Source: Variovorax sp. OK212
GTDB lineage: Bacteria; Pseudomonadota; Gammaproteobacteria; Burkholderiales; Burkholderiaceae_C
Assembly: GCF_900112425.1 (NCBI RefSeq)
Contig: NZ_FOLP01000004.1
Span: forward strand, 558,001 to 622,000
Direction: 5' to 3'
DNA length: 64,000 nucleotides
Numbering within the stretch: position 1 is the first letter of the stretch; each line of letters starts with the position of its first letter. The notes beneath the pieces are model-generated. The model searched no databases, had not been told where the DNA came from, and saw nothing but the letters and a program-made list of their open reading frames with translations. Position numbers and translations under genes: made by a program. Shown here piece by piece: positions 1 to 9,700 of the stretch.

Positions 1-359
1 TCCGGCGCTATATGGAGAACGGCGCGGCACCGCTCGTGCAAAACGAATTTCCTCCGGTGTCGAACATGGGCGCGTATGTGCCTTGGAGCGATTTCGGCGC
101 CGTGGTGCCGTTTCTCGATCAACCGGGACGACGCTGGAAGGAGCAGCCATGGAAGACGCTCTTCAAATACATCGGCATGCCTGTCACCGTGCCGCTGTAT
201 GTGCTGTGGCTGTTCTTCAACCGCCTGACCGTGTGGACCGCGCAGAAGGTCGAATGGCCCAACGACATCACGAACGACCTGGGACGGCTGATCGACGAGC
301 TGGACTTGCGTACCGGTACGTATCGCAGCCTCCGACCCGGACCCCCGCCCGTGTTGTGA
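1..359 (+). CDS. DUF6708-like membrane protein, copy 1 (5' end outside the window)
   Basis: Only the C-terminal part is present; the reading frame is open from base 3 and the ATG at 12 is internal. The visible residues contain a hydrophobic segment (about bases 160-230, ending in NRLTVWTAQ) followed by a Pro-rich end. It is almost base-for-base the same as 2821-3070 of copy 3, then diverges after about base 250, so its last 35 residues differ. I recall this architecture as the DUF6708 family; no function is established. It sits directly upstream of a small DUF2628-like gene, the same pairing as copy 3. A role as an immunity or accessory protein beside the T6SS locus is only a guess. Confidence 0.75.
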   Translation, partial: RRYMENGAAPLVQNEFPPVSNMGAYVPWSDFGAVVPFLDQPGRRWKEQPWKTLFKYIGMPVTVPLYVLWLFFNRLTVWTAQKVEWPNDITNDLGRLIDELDLRTGTYRSLRPGPPPVL

Positions 360-477
360 CCCGCAGCATCGTCGCAAAAGGAGCGAACAAAAAAGGGAGA
401 GTGTGGCCAAGCGTGAGTACACCGGTGTGTTGAGCGCGAAAGTGAGTTGATCAAAAGACAAAAAAGGGAGTGGAAAA

Positions 478-842
478 ATGAAGAGCTACAAGCTATTCAA
501 GCACCCCTCGGGTGACGTGACGACCATCAAGAAAGACTGGAATTGGACGGGCCTTCCTCTTCGGATGGATATCGGCGCTGTGCCATGGCGCGTGGCCACT
601 TGCATCTTCTCGATGACGACGATTTGGGTCATGGCCCCAGCCTCAGGGAGGCTTGGATCAGCGTCACTCAGTGGTACCCGGTACTGCAACAGAAGGGCGG
701 TGTTGGAAAAATTGGTGGCGGCATCACTTGGCTGATATTCCCTTTGATAGCGCTGATGTTCATTGGAAGCTCCGTCGGCCAATGCCTGACATGGCAAGCA
801 CGGTTTCTCAAGAAAATCGAGAACACGGGGAGGAACGCCTGA
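478..842 (+). pseudogene. frameshifted DUF2628-like small membrane protein
   Basis: The first 24 codons match the intact gene at 3292 closely (MKSYKLFKHPSGDV against MKSYKIFEHPSGDV). One extra G at about 549-551 (GACGGGCC against GACGGCC) then shifts the frame. In the corrected frame the match continues for about 17 residues and hits a stop near 614. A third frame then carries a plausible hydrophobic C-terminus (GGGITWLIFPLIALMFIGSS) ending at 842. At least two frame changes are therefore needed to restore one protein. A GGGAG ribosome site precedes the ATG, as in the intact copy. I read it as a decayed duplicate; sequencing error in the G run is a possible alternative for the first shift. 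Confidence 0.65.
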
Positions 843-1097
843 TGTCGGATCCAGTGCCCCGGGACCTCCTGGCTATTGAAGTCGCAATAGCAATGGCCGT
901 GATCGGTGTCGCATCGGAGCGCAGAGGGCTTCAGCGTCGGGCGCGTCGCAGCTATTTTGGAAAAGGCCGTGTGCTTTCCTGCGGGAGTATGGACTTCGAG
1001 GCGAGCGGGGTGAAACGCAAGGCAAACAGGATTGGCGCGTCCTGGAATGCGCCGCCATCACTTTCTCTCGACGCTCCTGGCACTTGGGGCTGATGCG

Positions 1098-2099
1098 ATG
1101 GCTGGTCTTAACGTCACGGGCCGCAGCACCGACAAGGAAAGGTCGGAGGCCACCTCGCCTGGGCTGTTCCAACGCTACAAGAAGAAGGGACCGATAGCAG
1201 GGCCCGTCGACCATTGGGGGCGCCTGACTGGTGTCTACGCGAACGCCATTGAGTTTCAACGCATGCTGTTCCTGGGAGCTGGGGGTTATTGGGTGACCTA
1301 TGGATTCGTGGCAGGAGTGCTGGGCACAGTTTTTTTGCAACTACTGGTTGTTCCTGGTTTTCTCGAACTCAGGGCCTATGTGTCGATCGTTTTCTGGCAG
1401 ACCATGACATGGTTGCTCTTCATGTTGTTTGCGCATCTCGAGCTTTTCTCCCCAGCCGACCGCCCCATCTATTTCGACCGCAAGCACCGCAAGGTCTACA
1501 AAGTCATCTCCGTCGGTCCCCGGCGCTGGGGCTGCATTGGACTGCGCAAGGCCGTCCTGAAGGCCTATGAATGGAGCCTGATTGATGCCGAGCATCACGT
1601 CACCGTTCAGATATCGACTGCAACGGCGCAGCGCAACCATCACCTGGTATTCCTGGTGCGCAAGAGCAGCGGCGATCCCACCATCGTCGATCACTTCGAG
1701 TTCACCAACGTCGAAATCGTCTCGGCGCTGTGGGAGTACATCCGTCGCTACATGGAAGAAGACGAAGCCCCGCTGGCGGTCGGCGAGTTCCCGCCGCAGT
1801 CGACGATGGGTGTGTACAAGCCGTGGAGCGATTTCGGTGGCGTGGTGCCATTTCTGGACCAGCCCGCAAGACGCTGGCGCGAACAACCCTGGAAGGCCTT
1901 TTTTCAATACCTCGGCATGCCTGTCACCGTGCCGCTGTATCTGCTGTGGCTGTTCTTCAACCGCCTGACCGTGTGGACCGCGCAGCAGGTGGAATGGCCA
2001 CAGCAGATCGTCGATGCCATCGGCCCATTGATCACCGAGCAGGACCTGCGCACCGATGCATATCGAAAGCTGCGCCCCGGGCCACCTCCTGCGGGTTGA
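1098..2099 (+). CDS. DUF6708-like membrane protein, copy 2
   Basis: A 333-residue protein of unknown function. It starts with a GRSTD motif near the N-terminus and has two hydrophobic stretches around residues 55-120. The cytosolic-type centre contains YFDRKHRKVYKV, followed by another hydrophobic segment near the C-terminus (PVTVPLYLLWLFFNRL) and a Pro-rich tail. The frame is open from a TTG at 1032, but the ATG at 1098 matches the position where copy 3 begins and leaves the GRSTD motif close to the start; the ribosome site is poor, so the start is uncertain. It is clearly paralogous to copies 1 and 3, and its last ~100 bases closely resemble copy 3. Confidence 0.75.
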   Translation: MAGLNVTGRSTDKERSEATSPGLFQRYKKKGPIAGPVDHWGRLTGVYANAIEFQRMLFLGAGGYWVTYGFVAGVLGTVFLQLLVVPGFLELRAYVSIVFWQTMTWLLFMLFAHLELFSPADRPIYFDRKHRKVYKVISVGPRRWGCIGLRKAVLKAYEWSLIDAEHHVTVQISTATAQRNHHLVFLVRKSSGDPTIVDHFEFTNVEIVSALWEYIRRYMEEDEAPLAVGEFPPQSTMGVYKPWSDFGGVVPFLDQPARRWREQPWKAFFQYLGMPVTVPLYLLWLFFNRLTVWTAQQVEWPQQIVDAIGPLITEQDLRTDAYRKLRPGPPPAG

Positions 2100-2165
2100 C
2101 GCGAAAAGTCGAGCAAGAAAAATGAGTTGCTTCGGGTTGTGCCTGATTCCATCGAGGTCAAAGGG

Positions 2166-3179
2166 ATGCGTCGGATGATCGGCGGCTTCAATATCAGCGG
2201 CCGTAGCACCGACTTGGATCGAAGTGACGGCAAGGTCCTCGGCCTTGTCGAGCGGTATGCCAAAGGGCGAAAAACCAGCAACTTGGCCGGCCATGGTGGC
2301 AACCTCACGGGCGTGTACCCCGATGCCATTGAGTTTCAGCGTGTGTGCCTGACGGGCGCTGGTGGCCGATACCTCGCGGAGTGCTTTGCGATGGCGGTGC
2401 TGTTCAACTGGGCAGTGGTCGAGTTCGCTCTCGAAGGCTTGTTGCGCTACAGAGGGTATGGAACTCTTGTTTTCGGTTTGCTAGGACCTTGGATGTTTTT
2501 CATCTTCTTCGCTTACCTCGAACTCTTCGCCCCCGCTGACAGTCCCATCTACTTCGACCGCAAGCATCGCAAGGTGTACAAGGTTCTTCAGTCCGGCGCT
2601 CGCCGCTGGGGTTTCTTCGGGCCGCGCAAATCCAGGCTTGTTGCCTACGACTGGGACCTGGTCGACGCCGAGCATCACACCACCCTGCAGGCCAGCACGG
2701 CCACGGCCAGCCGTGTGCATCACTTCGTCTTCCTGGTGCGAAAGAGCGAAGGCGATCCCACCATCGCCGATCACTTCACCTTCGCTGGCGTCGACTTCGT
2801 GCCTGAGCTGTGGGAGTACATCCGGCGCTATATGGAGAACGGCGCGGCACCGCTCGTGCAAAACGAATTTCCTCCGGTGTCGAACATGGGCGCGTATGTG
2901 CCCTGGAGCGATTTCGGCGCCGTGGTGCCGTTTCTCGATCAACCGGGACGACGCTGGAAGGAGCAACCATGGAAGACGCTCTTCAGATACATCGGCATGC
3001 CTGTCACCGTGCCGCTGTATGTGCTGTGGCTGTTCTTCAACCGCCTGACCGTGTGGACCGCGCAGAAGGTGGAGTGGCCACAGCAGATCGTCGATGCCAT
3101 CGGCCCATTGGTCACCGAGCAGGACCTGCGCACCGACGCATATCGCAGGCTGCGGCCCGGTCCCCCACCTGAAATGTGA
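2166..3179 (+). CDS. DUF6708-like membrane protein, copy 3
   Basis: A 337-residue paralogue of copy 2 with the same order: GRSTD motif, two hydrophobic segments at about residues 55-115, YFDRKHRKVYKV, a central soluble part, then PVTVPLYVLWLFFNRL and a Pro-rich end. The ATG at 2166 is preceded by an AAAGGG stretch; a TTG at 2127 in the same frame would add 13 residues. The gene is a mosaic: bases 2821-3070 match copy 1 almost exactly, while the last ~100 bases follow copy 2. It is followed after 112 bases by the intact DUF2628-like gene. Function unknown. Confidence 0.8.
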   Translation: MRRMIGGFNISGRSTDLDRSDGKVLGLVERYAKGRKTSNLAGHGGNLTGVYPDAIEFQRVCLTGAGGRYLAECFAMAVLFNWAVVEFALEGLLRYRGYGTLVFGLLGPWMFFIFFAYLELFAPADSPIYFDRKHRKVYKVLQSGARRWGFFGPRKSRLVAYDWDLVDAEHHTTLQASTATASRVHHFVFLVRKSEGDPTIADHFTFAGVDFVPELWEYIRRYMENGAAPLVQNEFPPVSNMGAYVPWSDFGAVVPFLDQPGRRWKEQPWKTLFRYIGMPVTVPLYVLWLFFNRLTVWTAQKVEWPQQIVDAIGPLVTEQDLRTDAYRRLRPGPPPEM

Positions 3180-3291
3180 TTCGAAACGCCGTTGCGGCAG
3201 AAAGGAAAGGAGGTCGTCAGGCCAGACGTGCCGGTGTGTTGGGCGGAAGAAACCGCCGCGATCAAAAGAGAAAAATGGGAGTAAACAAAAA

Positions 3292-3690
3292 ATGAAAAGC
3301 TACAAGATATTCGAGCACCCCTCGGGTGACGTGACAGCCATCAAGGAAGACTGGAGCTGGACGGCCTTCCTCTTCGGGTGGATATGGGCGCTGTGCCACG
3401 GCGTGTGGCCACTCGCGCTTGGCGTTCTGGCGCTTGGCATGCTGGTTGCCCACGCCGCGAAGGCGATCGGAGGCGCCGGCGAGGCCACCTTGGGTGCGAT
3501 GGTTCTGTTCGGCCTCCTGAACAGCCTCGTCCTCGGAAGCATCGGCAACTCGCTGCGCGCGCGCTGGCAGATCCGCAAAGGGTATGTGTGCGCCGGAACT
3601 GTCGAGGCCGAAAACGCAGCGGCAGCCTTGCAAATCCACGCCGCCCGCTCCGACGGCGGGGCGCTCCGGGGCGGCTCGTTCCACGGATGA
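3292..3690 (+). CDS. DUF2628-like small membrane protein
   Basis: A 132-residue protein. The N-terminus (MKSYKIFEHPSGD) leads into W-rich hydrophobic segments at about residues 22-85, and the tail is polar. This resembles small DUF2628 family membrane proteins, whose role is not established. The start is the ATG preceded by GGGAG about ten bases upstream; the open frame extends further upstream into copy 3 but lacks support there. The pairing with a DUF6708-like gene is repeated at the left edge of the window, where the partner is frameshifted (478-842). Confidence 0.75.
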   Translation: MKSYKIFEHPSGDVTAIKEDWSWTAFLFGWIWALCHGVWPLALGVLALGMLVAHAAKAIGGAGEATLGAMVLFGLLNSLVLGSIGNSLRARWQIRKGYVCAGTVEAENAAAALQIHAARSDGGALRGGSFHG

Positions 3691-3882
3691 TTCAGGGGCC
3701 CATCGCGCCGTAGGCAACCCCGCCACCGCACGGAGCGGCCTCCATCTACTCCCTTCGCCGTACCTCCAATCCCCCTCGCCTAGGCCATTAGCTAGGCCTT
3801 AAGGCGGATTTGCCTCCCGCCCACCGCGCCGGAAACTTCGTGTTTCTTTCTTCCCGGCACCCTTGCCGTTGACGGAGCGCGG

Positions 3883-5214
3883 ATGAGTTGGCGAACAAAA
3901 GTGGTCTGGAGCGAGGGGATGCTGTTGCAGCCTCAGCACCTGCAGCAAAGCGAGCGTCAGGCCGATCACGCGCGGCATGTGCTGTTGCGTTCGACCACCC
4001 CCTACGCCTGGGGCTTTGTCGAGCTCGAGATCGACCCGGCCGCGCTCACGCTGGGCAAGCTGGCGCTGGTGCGCGCGGTCGGCATCTTCGGCGACGGCAC
4101 GGTGTTCGACATGCCGGCGGTCGATCCGCTGCCCGACCCCATCGACATTCCTTCTTCCATGCGCGACGAAGCCGTGGTGCTCGCGCTGCCGCTGCGCCGC
4201 GCCGGCGCGCGCGAGGCCGACGCCGAAGACTATGAAGAGCTGGTGCGCCACCGCGTGCTCGAGTCCGAAGTGCCCGATTCGAACACCGCCGGCGAGCGCA
4301 CCGCGATGCTGCAACTCGGCCAGCTCCACACGCGCCTGATGCGTGCCAGCGAAGCGACCGACGCCTGGACGACCGTCGGCGTGGCGCGCGTGGTCGAACG
4401 CCGCGTCGACAACCAGGTGCAGCTCGATCGCGCGATGCTGCCGCCGCTGCTCGACGTGGCCGGCCATGCGGTCATTCGCGCCTGGCTCGACGAACTGCTG
4501 GGCCTGCTGCGCCAGCGCGGCGAGGCGCTGGCCGGCCGCATGACGCAAGGCGGCACCGGCGGCGTGGCCGAGATTGCCGACTTCATGCTGCTGCAGGCCG
4601 TCAATCGCAACGAGGCCATCTTCGCGCACCTGGCCAAGAGCGCGGTGCTGCATCCGCAGCATTTCTTCGAGCACGCGCTGGGCCTGGCCGGCGAGCTCGC
4701 CAGCTTCCGCGATTCGCGCCGCGTGGCGCGCTTCGGCCCCTACATCCACGACGACCTCGCGCTCAGTTTCCGCCCGGTCATGGACGACCTGCGCCGCAGC
4801 CTGTCGATGGTGCTGGAGCAGTCGGCGATCCGCATCGAGCTGCACGACCGCAAGCACGGCGTGCGCGTGGCGATGGTCACCGACGTGGAGCTGCAGCGCA
4901 ACGCCACCTTCGTGCTGGCGGTCAACGCGCACATGCCTTCCGAAGCGCTGCGCGCGCGCTTTCCCACGCAGGTGAAGATCGGCCCGGTCGAGCGCATCCG
5001 CGACCTCGTCAACCTCGCGCTGCCCGGTGTCACGCTCATGCCGATGCCCGTGGCGCCGCGCCAGATTCCGTTCCACTCGGGCGCCAACTACTTCGAACTC
5101 GAGACGCGCAACAGCGACCTGTGGCGCCAGCTCGAGCAATCGGGCGGCATCGCGATGCACATCGCCGGCGACTTCCCCGGCCTGGACCTCGCCTTCTGGG
5201 CGATACGCGCATGA
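3883..5214 (+). CDS. tssK: T6SS baseplate protein TssK
   Basis: TssK (ImpJ/VasE family) links the T6SS baseplate to the TssJLM membrane complex. The 443-residue length is typical. Family-like features are the opening WSEGMLLQPQHLQQSE and the segment HPQHFFEHALGLAGELASF near residues 250-275, followed by the C-terminal domain that contacts TssL/TssM. The ATG follows GGAGCGCGG. It is the first T6SS gene on this strand, after ~190 bases of non-coding DNA, so the operon promoter probably lies between 3691 and 3882. tssL and tssM follow in the same direction. Confidence 0.95.
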   Translation: MSWRTKVVWSEGMLLQPQHLQQSERQADHARHVLLRSTTPYAWGFVELEIDPAALTLGKLALVRAVGIFGDGTVFDMPAVDPLPDPIDIPSSMRDEAVVLALPLRRAGAREADAEDYEELVRHRVLESEVPDSNTAGERTAMLQLGQLHTRLMRASEATDAWTTVGVARVVERRVDNQVQLDRAMLPPLLDVAGHAVIRAWLDELLGLLRQRGEALAGRMTQGGTGGVAEIADFMLLQAVNRNEAIFAHLAKSAVLHPQHFFEHALGLAGELASFRDSRRVARFGPYIHDDLALSFRPVMDDLRRSLSMVLEQSAIRIELHDRKHGVRVAMVTDVELQRNATFVLAVNAHMPSEALRARFPTQVKIGPVERIRDLVNLALPGVTLMPMPVAPRQIPFHSGANYFELETRNSDLWRQLEQSGGIAMHIAGDFPGLDLAFWAIRA

Positions 5215-5344
5215 CCTCCCTTCCTTGCGCAGTTCGCGCACTTCGTGTCGCCACGCCAACCTCCTTCCAGGGGGCGACGCCAGCGGCGCGGCAAAGCCGG
5301 TTGTGCGGCGTCGCACGAATGGGCGCCGTCCGTGTGGAGCCATC

Positions 5345-6730
5345 ATGAGCACACCTCCCGATCCCTTCGCCGCCTTCGAGTCCGAACGCACGGTCATCAA
5401 GCCCAAGCCACGCACGCCGGGCGGCATGCCGCCCGCGCCGGCCCCGGCGCCGTTCTTCGGCGGCGCCGATCCGACGCCCGCGGCAGACGTGGGTGAGCTC
5501 GGCCTGCTCAACCCGCTCGTGTCCGCCGCCGGCAAGCTGCTGGTGCTGATCGGCAAGCTGCGCAACCTCGCGCAGCCGCCCAACGTGCCGGCACTGCGCG
5601 CCTCCACCGCCGACGCGGTGAACCAGTTCGACGCCGGCGCGCGCCGTGCCGGTGTCAGCAACGAATCGGTGCTGGCCGCGCGCTACGTGCTGTGCACCGC
5701 GCTCGACGAGGCGGTGGCCAACACGCCCTGGGGCGTGCAGGCCGGCTGGAACAAGCAGAGCCTGCTGGTGCAGTTCCACAACGAGACCTGGGGCGGCGAG
5801 AAAGTGTTCCAGCTGCTGGCCAAGCTCGCGCAGGACGTGCCCGCGCACCGCCAGCTGCTCGAGCTGATCTACAGCGTGCTCGCGCTCGGCTTCGAGGGCC
5901 GCTACCGCGTGGTCGACAACGGCCGCGCGCAGCTCGACTCGGTGCGCCAGCGCCTGGCCGACCTCATCGCCAAGGACCGGCCCGCCGTCGAGCCCGAGCT
6001 CTCGCCGCACTGGCGCGGCCAGGGCGCGGGCACGGTGCGCCTGCGCGAGTCGCTGCCGCTGTGGGTGTTCGCGGCCGGCTTCGCGTTGCTGCTCGCGCTC
6101 GCATGGTTCGGCCTGCGGCTCACGCTCAACTACCGTTCCGACACCACCTACGCAGCGGTGTCCAGCCTGCGCGCGCCCAACATCCAGATCGCGCCACCGG
6201 CCTTGCCGGCGAAGACGCCGCGCCTCGCGCGCTTCCTCGAACCCGAGATCAAGCAGGGCCTGGTCACGGTGACCGACGAGGCCGACCGCAGCGTGGTGCG
6301 CCTGCGCGGCGACTCGTTCTTCGGCTCCGGCAGCGCCGAGCCCATGGCGCAGTCGCTGCCCGTGCTTCGCCGCATCGGCCAGGCGCTGGCCGAGGTGAAG
6401 GGCGAGGTGCTGATCACCGGCCACTCCGACAACCAGCCGATCCGCTCGCTGCGCTATCCGTCGAACTGGCACCTGTCGGCCGCGCGCGCCGACGCGGTGA
6501 AGGGCGCACTCACCACGCTGGTCGACCCCGCGCGCATGCGCTCCGACGGCAAGGCCGACGCCGAGCCGGTGGCCGCCAACGACACGCCCGCCAACCGCGC
6601 GAAGAACCGCCGGGTCGACATCGTGCTGCTCACGGAACCCGACCGCGTCGCGGGTGTGAGTCCGGCGGCCCAGGCGACTCAGGCAGCCCAGGCCGCGCCA
6701 GCTGCGCCGGCCACGGGAGCGACGAAATGA
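5345..6730 (+). CDS. tssL: T6SS membrane-complex protein TssL with C-terminal OmpA-like domain
   Basis: A 461-residue inner-membrane protein. A Pro-rich N-terminal segment is followed by the cytoplasmic DotU/ImpK domain (about residues 55-215; ALDEAVANTPWG and VQFHNETWGG are typical). A single transmembrane helix lies around 235-255, and a periplasmic OmpA-like peptidoglycan-binding domain follows at about 310-435 (ITGHSDNQPI, NWHLSAARADAV, NRRVDIVLL). The OmpA extension makes this a self-anchoring TssL. The start ATG at 5345 gives the complete domain; the frame is open further upstream through a repeat-like intergenic stretch that I do not count. Its stop overlaps the tssM start (ATGA). Confidence 0.95.
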   Translation: MSTPPDPFAAFESERTVIKPKPRTPGGMPPAPAPAPFFGGADPTPAADVGELGLLNPLVSAAGKLLVLIGKLRNLAQPPNVPALRASTADAVNQFDAGARRAGVSNESVLAARYVLCTALDEAVANTPWGVQAGWNKQSLLVQFHNETWGGEKVFQLLAKLAQDVPAHRQLLELIYSVLALGFEGRYRVVDNGRAQLDSVRQRLADLIAKDRPAVEPELSPHWRGQGAGTVRLRESLPLWVFAAGFALLLALAWFGLRLTLNYRSDTTYAAVSSLRAPNIQIAPPALPAKTPRLARFLEPEIKQGLVTVTDEADRSVVRLRGDSFFGSGSAEPMAQSLPVLRRIGQALAEVKGEVLITGHSDNQPIRSLRYPSNWHLSAARADAVKGALTTLVDPARMRSDGKADAEPVAANDTPANRAKNRRVDIVLLTEPDRVAGVSPAAQATQAAQAAPAAPATGATK

Positions 6731-9700
6731 TCAAGAAAATCTTCGGTTTCCTGTTCAGCCCGCTGCTGCTGACGCTGCTCGCGCTGCTCATCGTCGCGCT
6801 GCTGATCTGGTGGGTCGGCCCGCTGGTGAAGATCGGGTCGCTCGCGCCGCTGGAAAGCGAAACGGTGCGTGCCATCGTCATCGGCGTCATCGTGCTGGTG
6901 GTGCTGTTGCGCGCGCTGTACCGCCGCTGGCGCGCGCGCCGTGCAAGCCAGCACCTGACCGAAGGGCTCATGAAGGCGCCCGCCGCGAAGACCGGCGCGC
7001 CGGTCAACGGCGAGCAGCAGATTCTCGACACGCGCTTCAGCGAAGCCGTCGCCACGCTCAAGCAGATGCGCCTGCACGCCGCCGGCAAGAAGCCGGGCTG
7101 GCGCGACTGGATGTCGATCTCGGGCGGCAGCTACCTGTACGACCTGCCGTGGTACGTGTTCATCGGCGCACCGGGCGCGGGCAAGACCACGGCGCTGGTC
7201 AACTCGGGCCTGAGCTTTCCGCTGGCCGAGAAGTTCGGCCCCGGCGCCATCCGCGGCGTGGGCGGCACGCGCAACTGCGACTGGTGGTTCACCGACGAGG
7301 CCGTGCTGATCGACACCGCCGGTCGCTACACCACGCAGGACAGCCACCAGTCGGAAGACAAGAGCGCGTGGGAAGGCTTCCTGGGCCTGCTGAAGAAGGC
7401 GCGCCCGCGCCGGCCGCTCAACGGCGTGTTCCTCACGGTGAGCGTGGCCGACCTGCTGAGCCAGGGCCCCGAGGCGCGCACGCAGCTCGCGGCATCGATC
7501 CGCGCGCGCCTGCTCGAACTCGACAGCAAGCTCACCACGCGCCTGCCGGTGTACGTGCTGGTCACCAAGAGCGATTTGCTCTACGGCTTCACCGACTACT
7601 TCGACGACCTGGGCAAGGAACAGCGCGCGCAGGTCTTCGGCTTCACGCTGCCGGCCGACGAGAACGTGCAGCTCGAGGAGAAGGGCCTGTCGGCCGCTTT
7701 CCACCGCGAGTTTGCGCTGCTGCACAACCGCGTGAACGACGGCCTCATCGCGCGCATGCAGCGCGAGACCGACGGCACGCGCCGCGCGGCGATCTTCGGC
7801 TTCCCCGCGCAGTTCGGCTCCATCGGCTCGCTCCTGTCCGACCTGCTCGATCAGGTGTTCACCGGCTCGCGCTTCGCGCAGCCGCCGTGGGTGCGCGGCG
7901 TGTACTTCACCAGCGGCACGCAGGAGGGCAGCCCGATCGACCGCGTCATGGGCAGCCTCGCGCGCAGCTTCGGCATCGAGCGCGCGATGCTCGCGCCGCA
8001 AAAGAGCAGCGGCCGCAGCTACTTCCTGACCGCGCTGCTGCGCGAGGTGGTGTTCCCCGAGCAGCGCCTGGCCGGCGCGGACGTGAAGCTGGAGCGCCGC
8101 CGCCACACGCTGCGCGTGATCGGCGTCACCGCCATGACGCTGGTCACCGTCGGCCTGCTGGCGGCCTGGGGCTACAGCACGCTGCAGAACATGAACTACC
8201 TGAAGTCGGTCGAGGCGCGCGTCGACCCGGCCCGGCAGAACCTTGCGGCGCTGCCCGCGCGCGTGCAGAACCTGGTCGAGGTCGCGCCCGTGCTGCAAAG
8301 CCTGCGCGACATCTGGAAGACGCCCGACAACCGGCAGGGCGACGAGCCGCTGTCGATGACGCTGGGCCTGTACCAGGGCGACAAGCTCGACGCCGCCGCC
8401 ATGCTCACGCACCAGCGCGCGCTCAACGACGCCTTCCTGCCGCAGATCGCCAAGCGCATCGAGGACCAGCTGCGCACCGCGCAGAAGGACAATCTCGAGT
8501 TCACCTACGAGGCGCTCAAGAGCTACCTGATGCTCTACCAGCCCGAGCACTTCGACCCCGAGGCGCTGAAGGCCTGGATCACGCTCGACTGGTCGCGCAA
8601 CCTCGACCGCGGCATTCCCGAAGACCAGCGCAAGGCGCTCGAAGACCAGCTCGACGTGCTCATTGCGCAGGGCCCGCCGCGATCGCCGCTGAAGATGGAC
8701 GAGAACCTGGTGCGCAGCGTGCGCGCCGTGCTCGCGAGCTACCCGCTGGAGCAGCGCGTGTTCAGCCGCCTGAAGCGCCAGCGCGCCACCAAGGACATTC
8801 CGGCCTTCAGCGTGGCCACGGCCACCGGCCCCTCGGGCCCGCTGGTGTTCGAGCGCATCAGCGGCAAGCCGCTGAGCGACGGCGTGCCGGGCATGTTCAC
8901 CTACGACGGCTATCACAAGCGCTTCCAGAACGAGGTGACGGTGCTCACCGGCCTGCTCGCCAACGAAGACCCGTGGGTGCTGGGCCAGGACCGCAGCGCC
9001 GCCGACCGCCTGCGCGACGTGGCCGCGCTCGGCGCGCTGACCGACCGCGTGCGCCGCCTGTACCTCGAGGAGTACGTCAAGCAGTGGGAAGCGCTGCTGG
9101 CCGACGTGCGCCTCATCCGCGTGAGCGGGCTCGACAAGAACATCGAGAGCGCGCGCATTCTCTCGGGCGTCGATTCGCCGCTGGCGAACTTCCTGCGCGC
9201 GGTGGTCAAGCAGACCACGCTGATACCGGCGGCCGATGCCAACAAGGACGTGGTCAGCAAGGCCACCGAGACCGTGCGCAACACGCGCAAGGGCCTCGAA
9301 GACCTGTTCGGCGGCGACCCCGGCCGCCAGGTGGCGCCGGGCAAGCGCATCGAGAGCATCGTGGACGACCGCTTCGAGTCGCTGCGCCGGCTCGTCACCG
9401 CGGGCGGCCCGAACCAGCCCGCGCCCATCGACGATGCGCTCAAGCTCTTCAACGAGGTGTATGTGTACCTCAACGCGGTCGACACGGCCGTGAAGGGCCG
9501 CACCTCGCCGCCGCCCGGCGACGTGGCCGGCAAGCTCAAGTCCGACGCGGGCCGCCTGCCCGAGCCGGTGCGCTCGATGGTCGAGAACCTGAGCCAGGCC
9601 GGCGCGGCGCAGGCGCAGGTGGCCGAGCGCGGCAACCTGAGCCAGGACCTGCGCCCCGTGGCCGAGTTCTGCGCGCGCGCCATTGCCGGGCGCTACCCCT

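Noticed and set aside
842..1093. An 83-codon plus-strand frame from an ATG overlapping the previous stop.
   Set aside because: It sits between a pseudogene and a DUF6708-like start, has no recognisable domain and an Arg-rich, low-hydrophobicity composition; more likely residue of the decayed duplication than a gene.
3691..3882. Possible small gene ahead of tssK.
   Set aside because: No frame with a ribosome site or domain; a CTAGGCC direct repeat and a GCCTTAAGGC palindrome are present but too slight to call, and the gap most likely holds the tss operon promoter.
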